Source: Streptomyces genisteinicus
Lineage (GTDB): Bacteria; Actinomycetota; Actinomycetes; Streptomycetales; Streptomycetaceae
DNA length: 64,000 bases
NCBI RefSeq assembly: GCF_014489615.1
Contig: NZ_CP060825.1
Location: 558,001-622,000, forward strand
Direction: 5' to 3'
The position numbers were made by a program, and so were the translations under genes. Positions 18,418 through 26,208 of the stretch are shown piece by piece. Position 1 is the first letter of the stretch; each line of letters starts with the position of its first letter. The notes under the pieces are model-generated. The model made no database searches, was not told the origin of the DNA, and saw only the letters and a program-made list of their open reading frames with translations.

Positions 18418-19769
18418 CGGCCACTCCTGTCGGTCTGCCGGCCGGGGCGGTCCGGCCGGTCGTGTCGGTCCGGGCGGTCGTGCCGGTCGTGCCGGTCGGG
18501 TCGTTCCTGCCGGTCGGGTCCGGCGGAGGAGCGGCGGACCCGGCCCGCGGAGTTCCGGCGCACCCGGGCGGCACGCCTCTTCACGGCGTCCACCCGGGGC
18601 CGCCGTTCGCGTTCCTCCCTGGTGTGCCGGTCCAGTTCCTCCATCAGCCGGCGGGAGCGGTGGTCGAGGTCCAGCTCGTCGAGGATGCGGTCGATCTCGG
18701 TGAGCAGCGCCCCGTGCAGCTGCCACTGGCGCGGCAGCCGCTGCACCCCCTCCAGCAGCAGGTCGGCCGCGGTGTCGCGGGCGGCGCGGGCGGCGGCGAG
18801 TTCGCCGGTGAGCCGTTCCTCGGCGGCGTCGGCGCTCTCGCTGGTCCGCGTCGTGACCAGCACGGCGAAGCTGACCAGGGTGTCGGCGACGTGGGCGAGG
18901 AGTTCCTGGAGCGCCACCCCGACCTCGGGCGGGAACATCTCCTCGTCCCTGCGCTCCTTGGCGAGGTCGGTGATGGTGCGGGCGATGACCCGCAGGACGA
19001 CCGCGCAGATCTCCAGGGTGTCGAGGCCGGTGCGCAGCACGATGCGGTGCAGCAGCCCTTCCTTGACCCTCGGGTTGAAGCGCAGGCTGTCCTCGGCCTG
19101 CCGCAGGGCGGCGTCCACGTCCGCCACGTCGTTGTCCAGCCTGCGGGCCTCGTGGAGGCGTTCCGCGGCGCGTTCGACGGGGGTCCGGCTGGTCAGTTCG
19201 TCGCCGATGACCAGCAGCAGCCGCCGCATCCGGCGGGCCAGGTCCTCGATGGAGTCGCCCGCCGTCTCCACCCAGACGGGCGGTACGAACAGAACGTTGA
19301 AGAGCAGGCCGACGACCGCGCCGATCAGCGTCTCCAGGACGCGGTCCCAGGCCGTGTCGGCGACCTGGGTGACGCCGAGGACCAGCATGGCGCTGATCGC
19401 GACCTCGGGCACGAACTCGTCGACGCGGGCGAACCGTCCGACCACCAGCGAGGCCAGGATGATCAGGCCGAGGCTCCACCAGCTCAGCCCGACGAGCACG
19501 CTGAAGCCGATGGCGATGAGCACGCCCACGACGACCGAGTTCACGCGGCGGATGCCGGTGGTGAGCGTCGAGTAGAGCGTGACCTGCACGACGAGCAGCG
19601 CGGTCAGCGGGGCGGTGAGGGGCACGGGTTCACTGCTCAGCTGGAGCGCGACGACGTACGCGAGCGTCGCCGCGGCGGTGGAGCGCAGCGTCTGGTTGAC
19701 GACCGGGTCGTGGCGCCGGGCCGCCAGTGCGGAGATCCGCGTGCGGAGGGCAGTGGGTGCGGCGGGCAC
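18414..19769 (-). CDS. FUSC/aromatic-acid-exporter-like membrane protein
   Basis: This 451-residue protein has an N-terminal hydrophobic block (about residues 28-165, five to six helices, including ALLVVQVTLYSTLTTGIRRV). That block is typical of the FUSC/ArAE efflux family. A long soluble helical domain follows. The last 45 residues are an Arg/Asp/Pro-rich low-complexity tail (repeats of DRHDRPDRP) encoded by short imperfect repeats. It starts at a GTG (19769) preceded closely by GGGAGG. It overlaps the MFS gene by ATGA. Family members export aromatic acids or other amphiphiles; the substrate here is unknown. Confidence 0.8.
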   Translation of the reverse strand: MPAAPTALRTRISALAARRHDPVVNQTLRSTAAATLAYVVALQLSSEPVPLTAPLTALLVVQVTLYSTLTTGIRRVNSVVVGVLIAIGFSVLVGLSWWSLGLIILASLVVGRFARVDEFVPEVAISAMLVLGVTQVADTAWDRVLETLIGAVVGLLFNVLFVPPVWVETAGDSIEDLARRMRRLLLVIGDELTSRTPVERAAERLHEARRLDNDVADVDAALRQAEDSLRFNPRVKEGLLHRIVLRTGLDTLEICAVVLRVIARTITDLAKERRDEEMFPPEVGVALQELLAHVADTLVSFAVLVTTRTSESADAAEERLTGELAAARAARDTAADLLLEGVQRLPRQWQLHGALLTEIDRILDELDLDHRSRRLMEELDRHTREERERRPRVDAVKRRAARVRRNSAGRVRRSSAGPDRQERPDRHDRHDRPDRHDRPDRPGRQTDRSGR

Positions 19770-19828
19770 CTTCCTCCCTTCTCATGACGGACCGTGACGG
19801 ACGTCCGGGCTGCTTCGCGGCGGCGGTC

Positions 19829-19862
19829 GCGGCCCCGGGCGGCGTGGACCGCCCGGGGCCGC
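19829..19862 (-). terminator. perfect 14-bp stem-loop after the DUF5133 gene
   Basis: GCGGCCCCGGGCGG at 19829-19842 pairs perfectly with 19849-19862 around a 6-base loop. It begins immediately after the DUF5133 stop on the minus strand and precedes the FUSC gene, so it should end the upstream transcript. Confidence 0.75.
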
Positions 19863-19865
19863 GGG

Positions 19866-20117
19866 TCAGCAGCCGCCCGCCGCGCGTCGGGCCGCCACGG
19901 GCTGCGCGGCGGCCCGGATGCGGCGGTGCACGTAGTGTTCGGCGGCGAGCACGGCGTCCCGGGCCGTGCGCTCGCACATCAGCACGCAGAGCGTGTAGGC
20001 GGTGTCCTCGAACCGCCGCCGTGCGCGTTCGTCGTGCGGAGCGTCGAGCAGGCGGTGCTCCTGGGCCCGGTAGCGGGCGATCAGCCTGGCGACGACGCTC
20101 GTGTCGGGCATCAGCAT
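19866..20117 (-). CDS. DUF5133 family small protein
   Basis: This 83-residue soluble protein begins MLMPDTSVVARLIARYRAQE and contains FEDTAYTLCVLMCERTARDAVLAAEHYV. It matches the Streptomyces DUF5133 family, whose function is unknown; members are common near stress or two-component regulators. The ATG at 20117 follows GGGAGA by about 6 bases, and a second ATG lies two codons on. A strong terminator directly after the stop isolates it from the FUSC-MFS operon. Confidence 0.75.
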   Translation of the reverse strand: MLMPDTSVVARLIARYRAQEHRLLDAPHDERARRRFEDTAYTLCVLMCERTARDAVLAAEHYVHRRIRAAAQPVAARRAAGGC

Positions 20118-20280
20118 CGTGTGTCTCCCGATTTCTGCGAACCCCCGGCACACGGCGGAACGATGTCCGTCCGGTGCCTCATTGTGATCCGTGGCGGCGT
20201 CGTCCGCCACGCAGGCTGTCACCGTCCGTCACCACGCCGGGGCGCGTCCCCGGGAGCGGTGTCCGACGGGCGAACTCCGG

Positions 20281-21120
20281 TCAGGCACGGGCGGAGTGGA
20301 GGACCGTGCCCGGCAGGGTGTCGTTGCCGGAACCGACCGTGAAGATGGCGCCGTCGGGGTCGCGCAGGCTCGCCTCCCGGCCGCGCGGCGTGGAGCGCTC
20401 GCCGAGCAGCGTGGCGCCGAGCCGGCGTGCCGTGCGGGTGGTCTCCTCGACGTCCTCGACGCCGAAGTGGACGTGCCAGCGCGGGTGGAGGAGGGGGTCG
20501 TCCGAGGTGGGGTCGGCGCCGGAGGTCAGGCGGGCGAGCACCCGGCCCTCGCGGTGCAGCTGCACCGCGTCCTCGACGTAGCTCACGTCGCAGCAGCCTG
20601 CCCGGTCCACGGCCCAGTCGAGGATCTCGCCGTAGAAGATCGCGGACTCGAAGGCGTCCCTGGCGAGCAGCCGGATCCAGGCGGGCGCGCTGTCGCGCCA
20701 GGCGGGCCAGTCCCGGACCAGTTCGCCCTCCCAGACCCCGAAGACGGCGCCGTCCCGGTCGGCGGCGAGCAGGCCGCGGCCGGTGGAGAGCGAGAGGGGG
20801 CCGACGGCGACGGTGCCGCTGCGCTCGCGGATCCGCGCCGCGGTCCGGTCGGCGTCCTCGACCGCGAAGTAGGGCGTCCAGGCGACGGCGACGGTGAGCC
20901 GCGGGGCGAGGGCGCCGATGCCGGCGACGGGCACCCCGTCGGCCAGGGCGACGCTGAACTCGTCGCCGAGGCGGCCCTTGCGGAACTCCCACCCGAGCAC
21001 GGCTCCGTAGAAGTCCTGCGCGGCCGCGAGGTCGCGGGCCATCAGGCTCACCCAGCACGGCGCGCCGTACATGGAGGCACTCGGGGCGGCCGTCATGGAC
21101 CGGGAAGTGTTGTCGTTCAT
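20281..21120 (-). CDS. VOC family protein, two glyoxalase-like domains
   Basis: This 279-residue protein is built of two vicinal-oxygen-chelate repeats. The first begins PCWVSLMARDLAAAQDFYGAVLGWEF (about residues 19-45) and the second WIRLLARDAFESAIFYGEILDW (about 148-170). The C-terminal part has DPDGAIFTVGSG. Such two-domain proteins in Streptomyces include hydroxylase- and antibiotic-resistance-like enzymes, but most are uncharacterised. The ATG at 21120 is preferred, with a GTG one codon upstream; the ribosome site is weak. It is monocistronic. Confidence 0.78.
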   Translation of the reverse strand: MNDNTSRSMTAAPSASMYGAPCWVSLMARDLAAAQDFYGAVLGWEFRKGRLGDEFSVALADGVPVAGIGALAPRLTVAVAWTPYFAVEDADRTAARIRERSGTVAVGPLSLSTGRGLLAADRDGAVFGVWEGELVRDWPAWRDSAPAWIRLLARDAFESAIFYGEILDWAVDRAGCCDVSYVEDAVQLHREGRVLARLTSGADPTSDDPLLHPRWHVHFGVEDVEETTRTARRLGATLLGERSTPRGREASLRDPDGAIFTVGSGNDTLPGTVLHSARA

Positions 21121-21408
21121 CACCAGCGTCCGGCTTTCGGGGACTCGGGGGATCGGTGCGCGGCGCCGCTCGCCGGGCTGTGCGACGCCGTGGACCGGCA
21201 TGCGGGCTCCTTCGTACGGCCGCGAGCCAGGCTAGCGGCTTGTCACGGTATGTGACCCAGCGGCTCGCTCAGGTCACCGTTTCGGCGGCCCGGGCGCCCG
21301 GTTCCGCCGGCCGCCCGCCCGCTGCCCCGGGTACCCGCGTGAGGGCGCGCAAACCGGCACCGGGGCGGCGGGCCGTATGGGCGGAGGCGGCGGGGGTAGG
21401 CGGGACCC

Positions 21409-21831
21409 ATGACGACTCCCAAGGTCCCCGTCCTCGTCCTCGACGCCGCCGAGCCGCTCGAACTGGCCGAGTTCTACGCCGCCTTGCTCGGCGGCGAGGC
21501 CCGCCCCGGGGCCGACCCCGATCTGGTGGAGGTGCACTCCCCCCACGGCGTACGGGTCGCGATACGCCGCGACCACGGCTACGCGCCGCCGAGCTGGCCG
21601 CGGCCGGAGGACTCGCTCCAGGCGCATCTGTGCATCTTCGTGGCCGGGACCGACCTCGACGCGGCGGAACGCGAGGCGGTCGGCCTCGGGGCGATGCCGG
21701 TGGACAGCGGCGGCCCCGGACCGCGCGGCGCCCGCCTGTTCGCCGACCCGGCGGGCCACACGTTCTCCCTGGAGCCGTCCCCCGCGCTCAGGGCGGCCGG
21801 CGCGGCGGACGCGGCCGTCCAGGCGCCGTAG
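21409..21831 (+). CDS. VOC/glyoxalase-like domain protein
   Basis: This is a 140-residue single VOC-fold protein. It has an N-terminal strand and helix (VLVLDAAEPLELAEFYAALLGGEA), a middle HLCIFVAGTDLDAAEREAVGLGA and a C-terminal LFADPAGHTFSLEP with the conserved histidine and glutamate of the metal site. The reaction is unknown. The ATG at 21409 has GGTAGGCGGG upstream. It is divergent from the larger VOC gene and converges on a PfpI-family gene across a bidirectional stem-loop. Confidence 0.75.
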   Translation: MTTPKVPVLVLDAAEPLELAEFYAALLGGEARPGADPDLVEVHSPHGVRVAIRRDHGYAPPSWPRPEDSLQAHLCIFVAGTDLDAAEREAVGLGAMPVDSGGPGPRGARLFADPAGHTFSLEPSPALRAAGAADAAVQAP

Positions 21832-21858
21832 GGGCGGGACGGCCCGGAACCGTACGCG

Positions 21859-21914
21859 CGCACGGCGGCGGCCCGCACGGCCCCCGGTCGCCGCGCCCGC
21901 CGTGCCGCCGTGCG
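21859..21914. terminator. bidirectional stem-loop between convergent genes
   Basis: CGCACGGCGGC (21859-21869) pairs with GCCGCCGTGCG (21904-21914), and further GC pairing is possible in the loop. It lies between the convergent stops at 21831 and 21921. Confidence 0.5.
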
Positions 21915-21920
21915 GGTGGC

Positions 21921-22625
21921 TCAGCGGCCGGCGAGGGCGCCCACCACGCGGCGGGCCGTGTCGGCGCTGGACTGCGGGTTCTGGCCGGTGACGAGGTTGC
22001 CGTCCTCGACGACGGTGCTCGACCAGGCGGGCCCGGTCACCACCTCGGCGCCGAGCTCGCGCAGCCGTGACTCGACGAGCCAGGGCGAGCGGTCGCCGAG
22101 GCCGCCCTGTGCCTCCTCCTCGTCGCTGAACGCGGTGAGCTCGCGTCCGGCGAACGCGAACGTGCCGTCGTCGCCGACCGCGCTCGCCAGCGCCGCCACT
22201 CCGTGGCAGAGCGCGGCCACCACCGCGCCCCGGCGGTCGGCGCGGGTCAGCAGTGCGCCGAGTACGGGGCTGACCGCGAGATCGGTCATCGGGGCGTGCC
22301 CGCCGGGGACGTAGACGGCGTCCCAGTCGTCGGCGGAGACGTCCGCCAGATCGAGCGGGGCGGCGAGTTCGGCGTCCATCCCGTCCAGGTAGGCGCGGAA
22401 CCGGCGGGCGTCGTCGGGGTCGACACCGCCCCGGGCGTCCAGGCTGACGGGGTCGGGGACCGGGCGCGTGCCGCCCGGGGTGGCGACGACGACCTCGTGG
22501 CCGGCGGCCCGCAGCACCTCGTGGGAGGCGGCGACCTCCTCGGCCCAGAAGCCTGTGGGGTGCGCGGAGCCGTCGGCCAGTTCCAGGCTGTCGGCGCCGG
22601 AGACGACCATGAGGATCTTCGACAT
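21921..22625 (-). CDS. PfpI/Hsp31-like DJ-1 superfamily protein
   Basis: This 234-residue protein starts MSKILMVVSGADSLEL and has FWAEEVAASHEVLRAAGHEVVVATPGG. The nucleophile elbow ALCHGVAAL holds a cysteine preceded by VYVPGGHAPMTDL. This arrangement is that of Hsp31/HchA-like glyoxalase III and stress proteins. The ATG at 22625 follows GAAGGA. It is divergently arranged with a LysR regulator across a short region containing the palindrome at 22732-22749, so the regulator probably controls it. Confidence 0.85.
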   Translation of the reverse strand: MSKILMVVSGADSLELADGSAHPTGFWAEEVAASHEVLRAAGHEVVVATPGGTRPVPDPVSLDARGGVDPDDARRFRAYLDGMDAELAAPLDLADVSADDWDAVYVPGGHAPMTDLAVSPVLGALLTRADRRGAVVAALCHGVAALASAVGDDGTFAFAGRELTAFSDEEEAQGGLGDRSPWLVESRLRELGAEVVTGPAWSSTVVEDGNLVTGQNPQSSADTARRVVGALAGR

Positions 22626-22731
22626 GGGGGTCCTTCGTGTGTGGGGGACGGGCCCGCTTCCCCGGCGGCGGCTGCCCCGGGGCGGGCAGCACCCAGCTTT
22701 CACCCGGCAGGATGCACGGGCATCATGGAGG

Positions 22732-22749
22732 CCATAAGACTTCTTATGG
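22732..22749. promoter_or_regulatory. operator-like palindrome before the LysR gene
   Basis: CCATAAGA and TCTTATGG form a perfect 8-bp inverted repeat around CT. It is AT-rich against its GC-rich surroundings and lies in the divergent region between the PfpI and LysR genes, ending 12 bases before the chosen LysR start. LysR proteins commonly bind such interrupted dyads (T-N11-A type; here T-N10-A). Confidence 0.6.
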
Positions 22750-22761
22750 ATGGGGTGTCGC

Positions 22762-23667
22762 GTGCCGGGCCTCGACCTGCTGGCCACGTTCGTGGAGATC
22801 TACCGCTGCGGCTCGCTGTCGGCGGCGGCGGAGCGTCTCGGCCTCACGCAGCCCGCGGTCAGCGGGCAGCTCGCCCGGCTGGAGGAGGAGCTCGGCGAGA
22901 CCCTTTTCGTCCGCTCGCGCCACGGCGCGGCCCCCACGGCACGGGCGGCCGACCTGGCGGCGCGCGTCGGAACCCGCATCGACGAGCTGCGCGCCGCGAT
23001 GCGCCCGTCGAGCGGCCTCGCCGCCCACGTCGGCACGGTGCGGGTGGCGGGCCCCGGAGAGCTGATGGCCCTGCGGGTGCTGCCCACCCTGGCACCGCTC
23101 ACCACCCGCGGCCTGCGGTTGCAGATCACCCTCGGGGTCGCCGCCGAGCTGCTGGAGCAGCTCGCGGCCGGCCAGACGGACCTGGTCGTGTCCGCGGTGC
23201 GGCCGGGGCGGCAGGACCTCGCCGCGACACCGCTGATCGACGGGGAGTTCGTCCTGGTGGGGCCGCCGGCGCTGGCCCGCAGCGTCGATCCGGTGCGGCT
23301 GGCCGACGACCCGGTCCAGGCGCTGGCGCATCTGCCGCTCGTCGCCTACGCGGACGACCTGCCCGTCGTGCGGCGGTACTGGCTGAGCGAGTTCGGCGGC
23401 CGGCCGCCGAACGTCGTCGCCGTGACCGTCCCCGACCTGCGCGGCGTCCTCGCCGCGGTCGTGGCGGGGGCGGGGGTGAGCGCACTCCCCCGGTACCTGG
23501 TCGAGCAGGCGCTGGCGGCCGGATCGGTGGAGCTGCTGCACGAGCCGGCCGCGGCGCCGCTGAACACGCTGTACCTCGCGGTACGGGCGGGTGCGCTGGT
23601 GCACCCGCCGCTGGCGCTCGTGCACGACCGGCTGCGCACCCGCGCCCGGCTGTGGGGCCCGCTGTGA
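22762..23667 (+). CDS. LysR family transcriptional regulator
   Basis: This 301-residue regulator has an N-terminal winged helix (LLATFVEIYRCGSLSAAAERLGLTQPAVSGQLARLEEELGETLFVR). The effector-binding domain follows (about 90-295, with VRVAGPGELMALRVLP and GVSALPRYLVEQAL). The GTG at 22762 gives the usual family N-terminus; an ATG at 22750 would add four residues. It is divergent from the PfpI-like gene and probably activates or represses it through the palindrome at 22732-22749, while repressing itself. The effector is unknown. Confidence 0.87.
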   Translation: MPGLDLLATFVEIYRCGSLSAAAERLGLTQPAVSGQLARLEEELGETLFVRSRHGAAPTARAADLAARVGTRIDELRAAMRPSSGLAAHVGTVRVAGPGELMALRVLPTLAPLTTRGLRLQITLGVAAELLEQLAAGQTDLVVSAVRPGRQDLAATPLIDGEFVLVGPPALARSVDPVRLADDPVQALAHLPLVAYADDLPVVRRYWLSEFGGRPPNVVAVTVPDLRGVLAAVVAGAGVSALPRYLVEQALAAGSVELLHEPAAAPLNTLYLAVRAGALVHPPLALVHDRLRTRARLWGPL

Positions 23668-23739
23668 CACCCGCCGGCCACGGGCGGGAAATGGGTGCCG
23701 TCCCCGATACCGCAGAGGCGCCGGAAGAGCGACAGTGGA

Positions 23740-23907
23740 CTAAGGGCCGTCCCGCAAGGACCGGTGGATCAGCGCGCGGCGTCAGATGCGGTGCATCGCA
23801 AGGCGGAGAGTCGTCCTCGTACTGGGCGTACTCGGGCGATTCGACAACGCGGCGAGGTGCCGTAGCTGTCGTCGCGCGCCCGCCGGGGATTGCGGGACAG
23901 CCCTTGG
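23740..23907. mobile_element. 168-bp MITE-like element with 18-bp terminal inverted repeats
   Basis: The left end CTAAGGGCCGTCCCGCAA (23740-23757) and the reverse complement of the right end, CCAAGGGCTGTCCCGCAA (23890-23907), match at 16 of 18 positions. The interior has no credible gene and differs in texture from neighbouring DNA. From memory, similar sequences recur between genes in other Streptomyces, which would make this a non-autonomous transposon remnant mobilised in trans. That recollection needs a search. It sits between the LysR stop and a small membrane-protein gene. A clear target-site duplication was not identified. Confidence 0.55.
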
Positions 23908-23942
23908 GAACCAGATCGTCCGTTCCGTCGGAAGGAGGAGCC

Positions 23943-24155
23943 GTGCGCAGCAGCGGTGTCGGTCACATCACCGTGCGCAGCAGCGGTCTGCGCCGTCGTG
24001 ACGTACTCGCCTGGGCCGTCCTGACCTGCGGCATCGTCGCGGCCGTGGCCGGTATGGCGCTGCCGAACGGGCTGCTCCTCGCGGCGGGGCTGGTGCTGGC
24101 CGGAAGCGTGAGCCTCTCCATGCCGCCGACCACCCGCCGCCGGTTCCGCCGGTGA
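23943..24155 (+). CDS. small two-helix membrane protein
   Basis: This 70-residue protein begins VRSSGVGHITVRSSGLRRRD, then has two hydrophobic helices (VLAWAVLTCGIVAAVAGMAL and LLLAAGLVLAGSVSL) and a basic tail. The GTG at 23943 has an excellent GAAGGAGGAG ribosome site. The first 15 bases of the gene, GTGCGCAGCAGCGGT, are repeated exactly at 23973, in frame, so a second potential GTG start is created. No family was recognised. It lies immediately downstream of the MITE-like element and converges on the antiporter gene. Confidence 0.6.
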   Translation: MRSSGVGHITVRSSGLRRRDVLAWAVLTCGIVAAVAGMALPNGLLLAAGLVLAGSVSLSMPPTTRRRFRR

Positions 24156-24231
24156 GCGCGGGTCCGGCCGGCCGGGCCCGGCGGTGCCTCCCGCCCTCGC
24201 ACTCGGGGCGGGGCGGGAGACGCCGCGAGGG

Positions 24232-25455
24232 TCAGTCGCGGGCGTCGACCTTCGCCTCGATGCGCTCCGGCGTCCCGGCGGGGGCCGGGGTGCGCGCGGC
24301 GCGGAGCGCCATGACGCGCAGTGCGACGGGCTCCGTGAACCGGGCCGTGAGCGGGCCGACGACGACCAGGATGAGGACGTACGCCGTGGCCAGCGGGCCC
24401 ATCATCGGCTCGATGCCCGCGGAGACCGCGAGCCCCGCGATGACGATGGAGAACTCGCCCCGGGCGACCAGCGTGCCGCCCGCGCGCCAGCGGCCCTTCG
24501 GGCCCACCCCCGCGCGTTTCGCCGCCCAGTACCCGGTCGCGATCTTCGTGAGGGCCGTGACGACCGCGAGCGCCAGGGCGGGCAGCAGCACCGGAGGAAT
24601 GCTGGACGGGTCCGTGTGCAGGCCGAAGAAGACGAAGAACACGGCGGCGAACAGGTCCCGCAGCGGGCTCAGCAGCGTGTGCGCGCCCTCGGCCACCTCG
24701 CCGGACAGCGCGATGCCGACGAGGAACGCGCCGACGGCGGCCGAGACCTGGAGCTGCTGGGCGATGCCGGCCACCAGCAGCGTGAGGCCGAGGACGACGA
24801 GGAGCAGCTTCTCGGGGTCGTCACTGCTCACGAACCGCGAGATGAGGCGTCCGTACCGCACGGCGACGAAGAGCACCAGGCCCGCGACGCCCAGGGCGAT
24901 CGCGAGCGTGACGCTGCCGGCCGCCAGCCCGACACCGGCCAGCAGGGCCGTGATGATGGGCAGGTAGACGGCCATGGCGAGGTCCTCGAGGACCAGCACG
25001 CTCAGGATCACCGGTGTCTCGCGGTTGCCGAGGCGTCCGAGGTCGCCCATCACCTTGGCGATCACCCCGGACGAGGAGATCCAGGTGACGCCCGCGAGGA
25101 CGACGGCGGCCACCGGCCCCCAGCCCATCAGGAACGCGGCGATCGCGCCCGGCACGGCGTTCAGGGTGAAGTCGACGAGTCCGGCCGGGTACTGGGTCTT
25201 CAGGTTGGAGACCAGGTCGCTGGCGGTGTACTCGAGGCCGAGCATCAGCAGCAGGAGGATGACGCCGATCTCCGCGCCGATCGCGACGAACTCCTCGCTG
25301 GCGCCGAGGGGCAGCAGGCCTCCTTCACCGAAGGCGAGGCCGGCGAGCAGGTACAGCGGGATGGGCGAGAAACGCAGCCGTCCGGCGAACCGTCCCAGCA
25401 GCCCGAGGCCGAGGATGATCGCGCCGAACTCGATCAGGAAGACAGCAGAGTGCAC
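24232..25455 (-). CDS. KhtU-like potassium (or ammonium)/proton antiporter, CPA2 family
   Basis: This 407-residue membrane protein has 11-12 hydrophobic segments and Kef/CPA2 features such as LLMLGLEYTASDL, VLVLEDLAMAVYLPI, AFLVGIALSGEVAE and GTLVARGEFSIVIAG. It has no C-terminal TrkA-N nucleotide domain; instead a TrkA-C protein is encoded just upstream, as in Bacillus KhtTU. It probably exports K+ or another monovalent cation in exchange for protons. It begins with GTG at 25455, 3 bp after the khtT-like stop, so the pair forms an operon. Confidence 0.85.
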   Translation of the reverse strand: MHSAVFLIEFGAIILGLGLLGRFAGRLRFSPIPLYLLAGLAFGEGGLLPLGASEEFVAIGAEIGVILLLLMLGLEYTASDLVSNLKTQYPAGLVDFTLNAVPGAIAAFLMGWGPVAAVVLAGVTWISSSGVIAKVMGDLGRLGNRETPVILSVLVLEDLAMAVYLPIITALLAGVGLAAGSVTLAIALGVAGLVLFVAVRYGRLISRFVSSDDPEKLLLVVLGLTLLVAGIAQQLQVSAAVGAFLVGIALSGEVAEGAHTLLSPLRDLFAAVFFVFFGLHTDPSSIPPVLLPALALAVVTALTKIATGYWAAKRAGVGPKGRWRAGGTLVARGEFSIVIAGLAVSAGIEPMMGPLATAYVLILVVVGPLTARFTEPVALRVMALRAARTPAPAGTPERIEAKVDARD

Positions 25456-25458
25456 CGC

Positions 25459-25944
25459 TCACTCCCGTCCGAGTATCGCCGCGGCGCCGTCGACGCCCTC
25501 GCGGGTGCCGACGACGATGAGGGTGTCGCCGCCGGCGAGGCGGAAGTCCGGGCCCGGGGAGGGGACGGCGTCGGCCCTGCGCAGCACGGCGACGACGGAC
25601 GCGCCGGTCTCGGTGCGCAACCGCAGGTCGCCCATGACGCGCCCGTTCCACATCGAGGCGGCGGACAGCTCGATCCGCTCGGCGACGAGGCCGAGGTCGG
25701 TCGTGTGCAGGACGCTCGGGCTGTGGTGAGCGGGCATCAGGGCGTCGATGAGCGAGGACGCCTCGGCGCTCGTCAGGTGCAGCGAGTGCGCACAGGCGTC
25801 GGGATCGTCCGGCCGGTAGACGTTGACCGACCTCGTCCCGTCGCGGTGGGCGATCACCGACAGGTGGCGGTGTTCGCGGGTGGTGAGGTCGTACTGGACA
25901 CCGATACCCGGCAGGGGCGTGGTGCTCATCCGTGGAGCGGGCAC
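25459..25944 (-). CDS. KhtT-like TrkA-C (RCK_C) regulatory subunit
   Basis: This 161-residue protein has an N-terminal portion (PLPGIGVQYDLTTREHRHLSVIAHRDG) shared with KhtT/YhaT. A C-terminal TrkA_C domain follows (LGLVAERIELSAASMWNGRVMGDLRLRTETGASVVAVLR, then LAGGDTLIVVGTREGV), which in this family senses nucleotides or cyclic di-AMP and gates the antiporter. The GTG at 25944 was chosen because AAGGAGG lies 7 bases upstream; an ATG at 25929 has no site. It sits directly before the antiporter gene. Confidence 0.82.
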   Translation of the reverse strand: MPAPRMSTTPLPGIGVQYDLTTREHRHLSVIAHRDGTRSVNVYRPDDPDACAHSLHLTSAEASSLIDALMPAHHSPSVLHTTDLGLVAERIELSAASMWNGRVMGDLRLRTETGASVVAVLRRADAVPSPGPDFRLAGGDTLIVVGTREGVDGAAAILGRE

Positions 25945-26208
25945 GGCCCGTCCTCCTTGTCCGTTCGCTTGGTGCAATGACTGCTCGTGCGCCGGCCCTC
26001 CGAGTCGAATCGGCCACCGCACACGACGCGCCATCGTTTCATCCCCGTACCGTGGCGCGATATGGGTGTCAGCACGTATGGACAGGGCCCGCGTGCGGCC
26101 GAAAGGCTGGACGTGGACACGAGTGAGCCGCGGGCCGACCGCCCGGGGCTGTGGCGCGGGCGTACGACGGCGACGATGGAACCGACGCGCCACGAGAGAG
26201 GCGGGACC

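Noticed and set aside
24184..25980. 598-residue plus-strand frame opposite the antiporter genes
   Set aside because: Its sequence is dominated by Asp/Arg/Gly/Glu/Gln antisense patterns. The minus-strand KhtTU-like proteins are clear.
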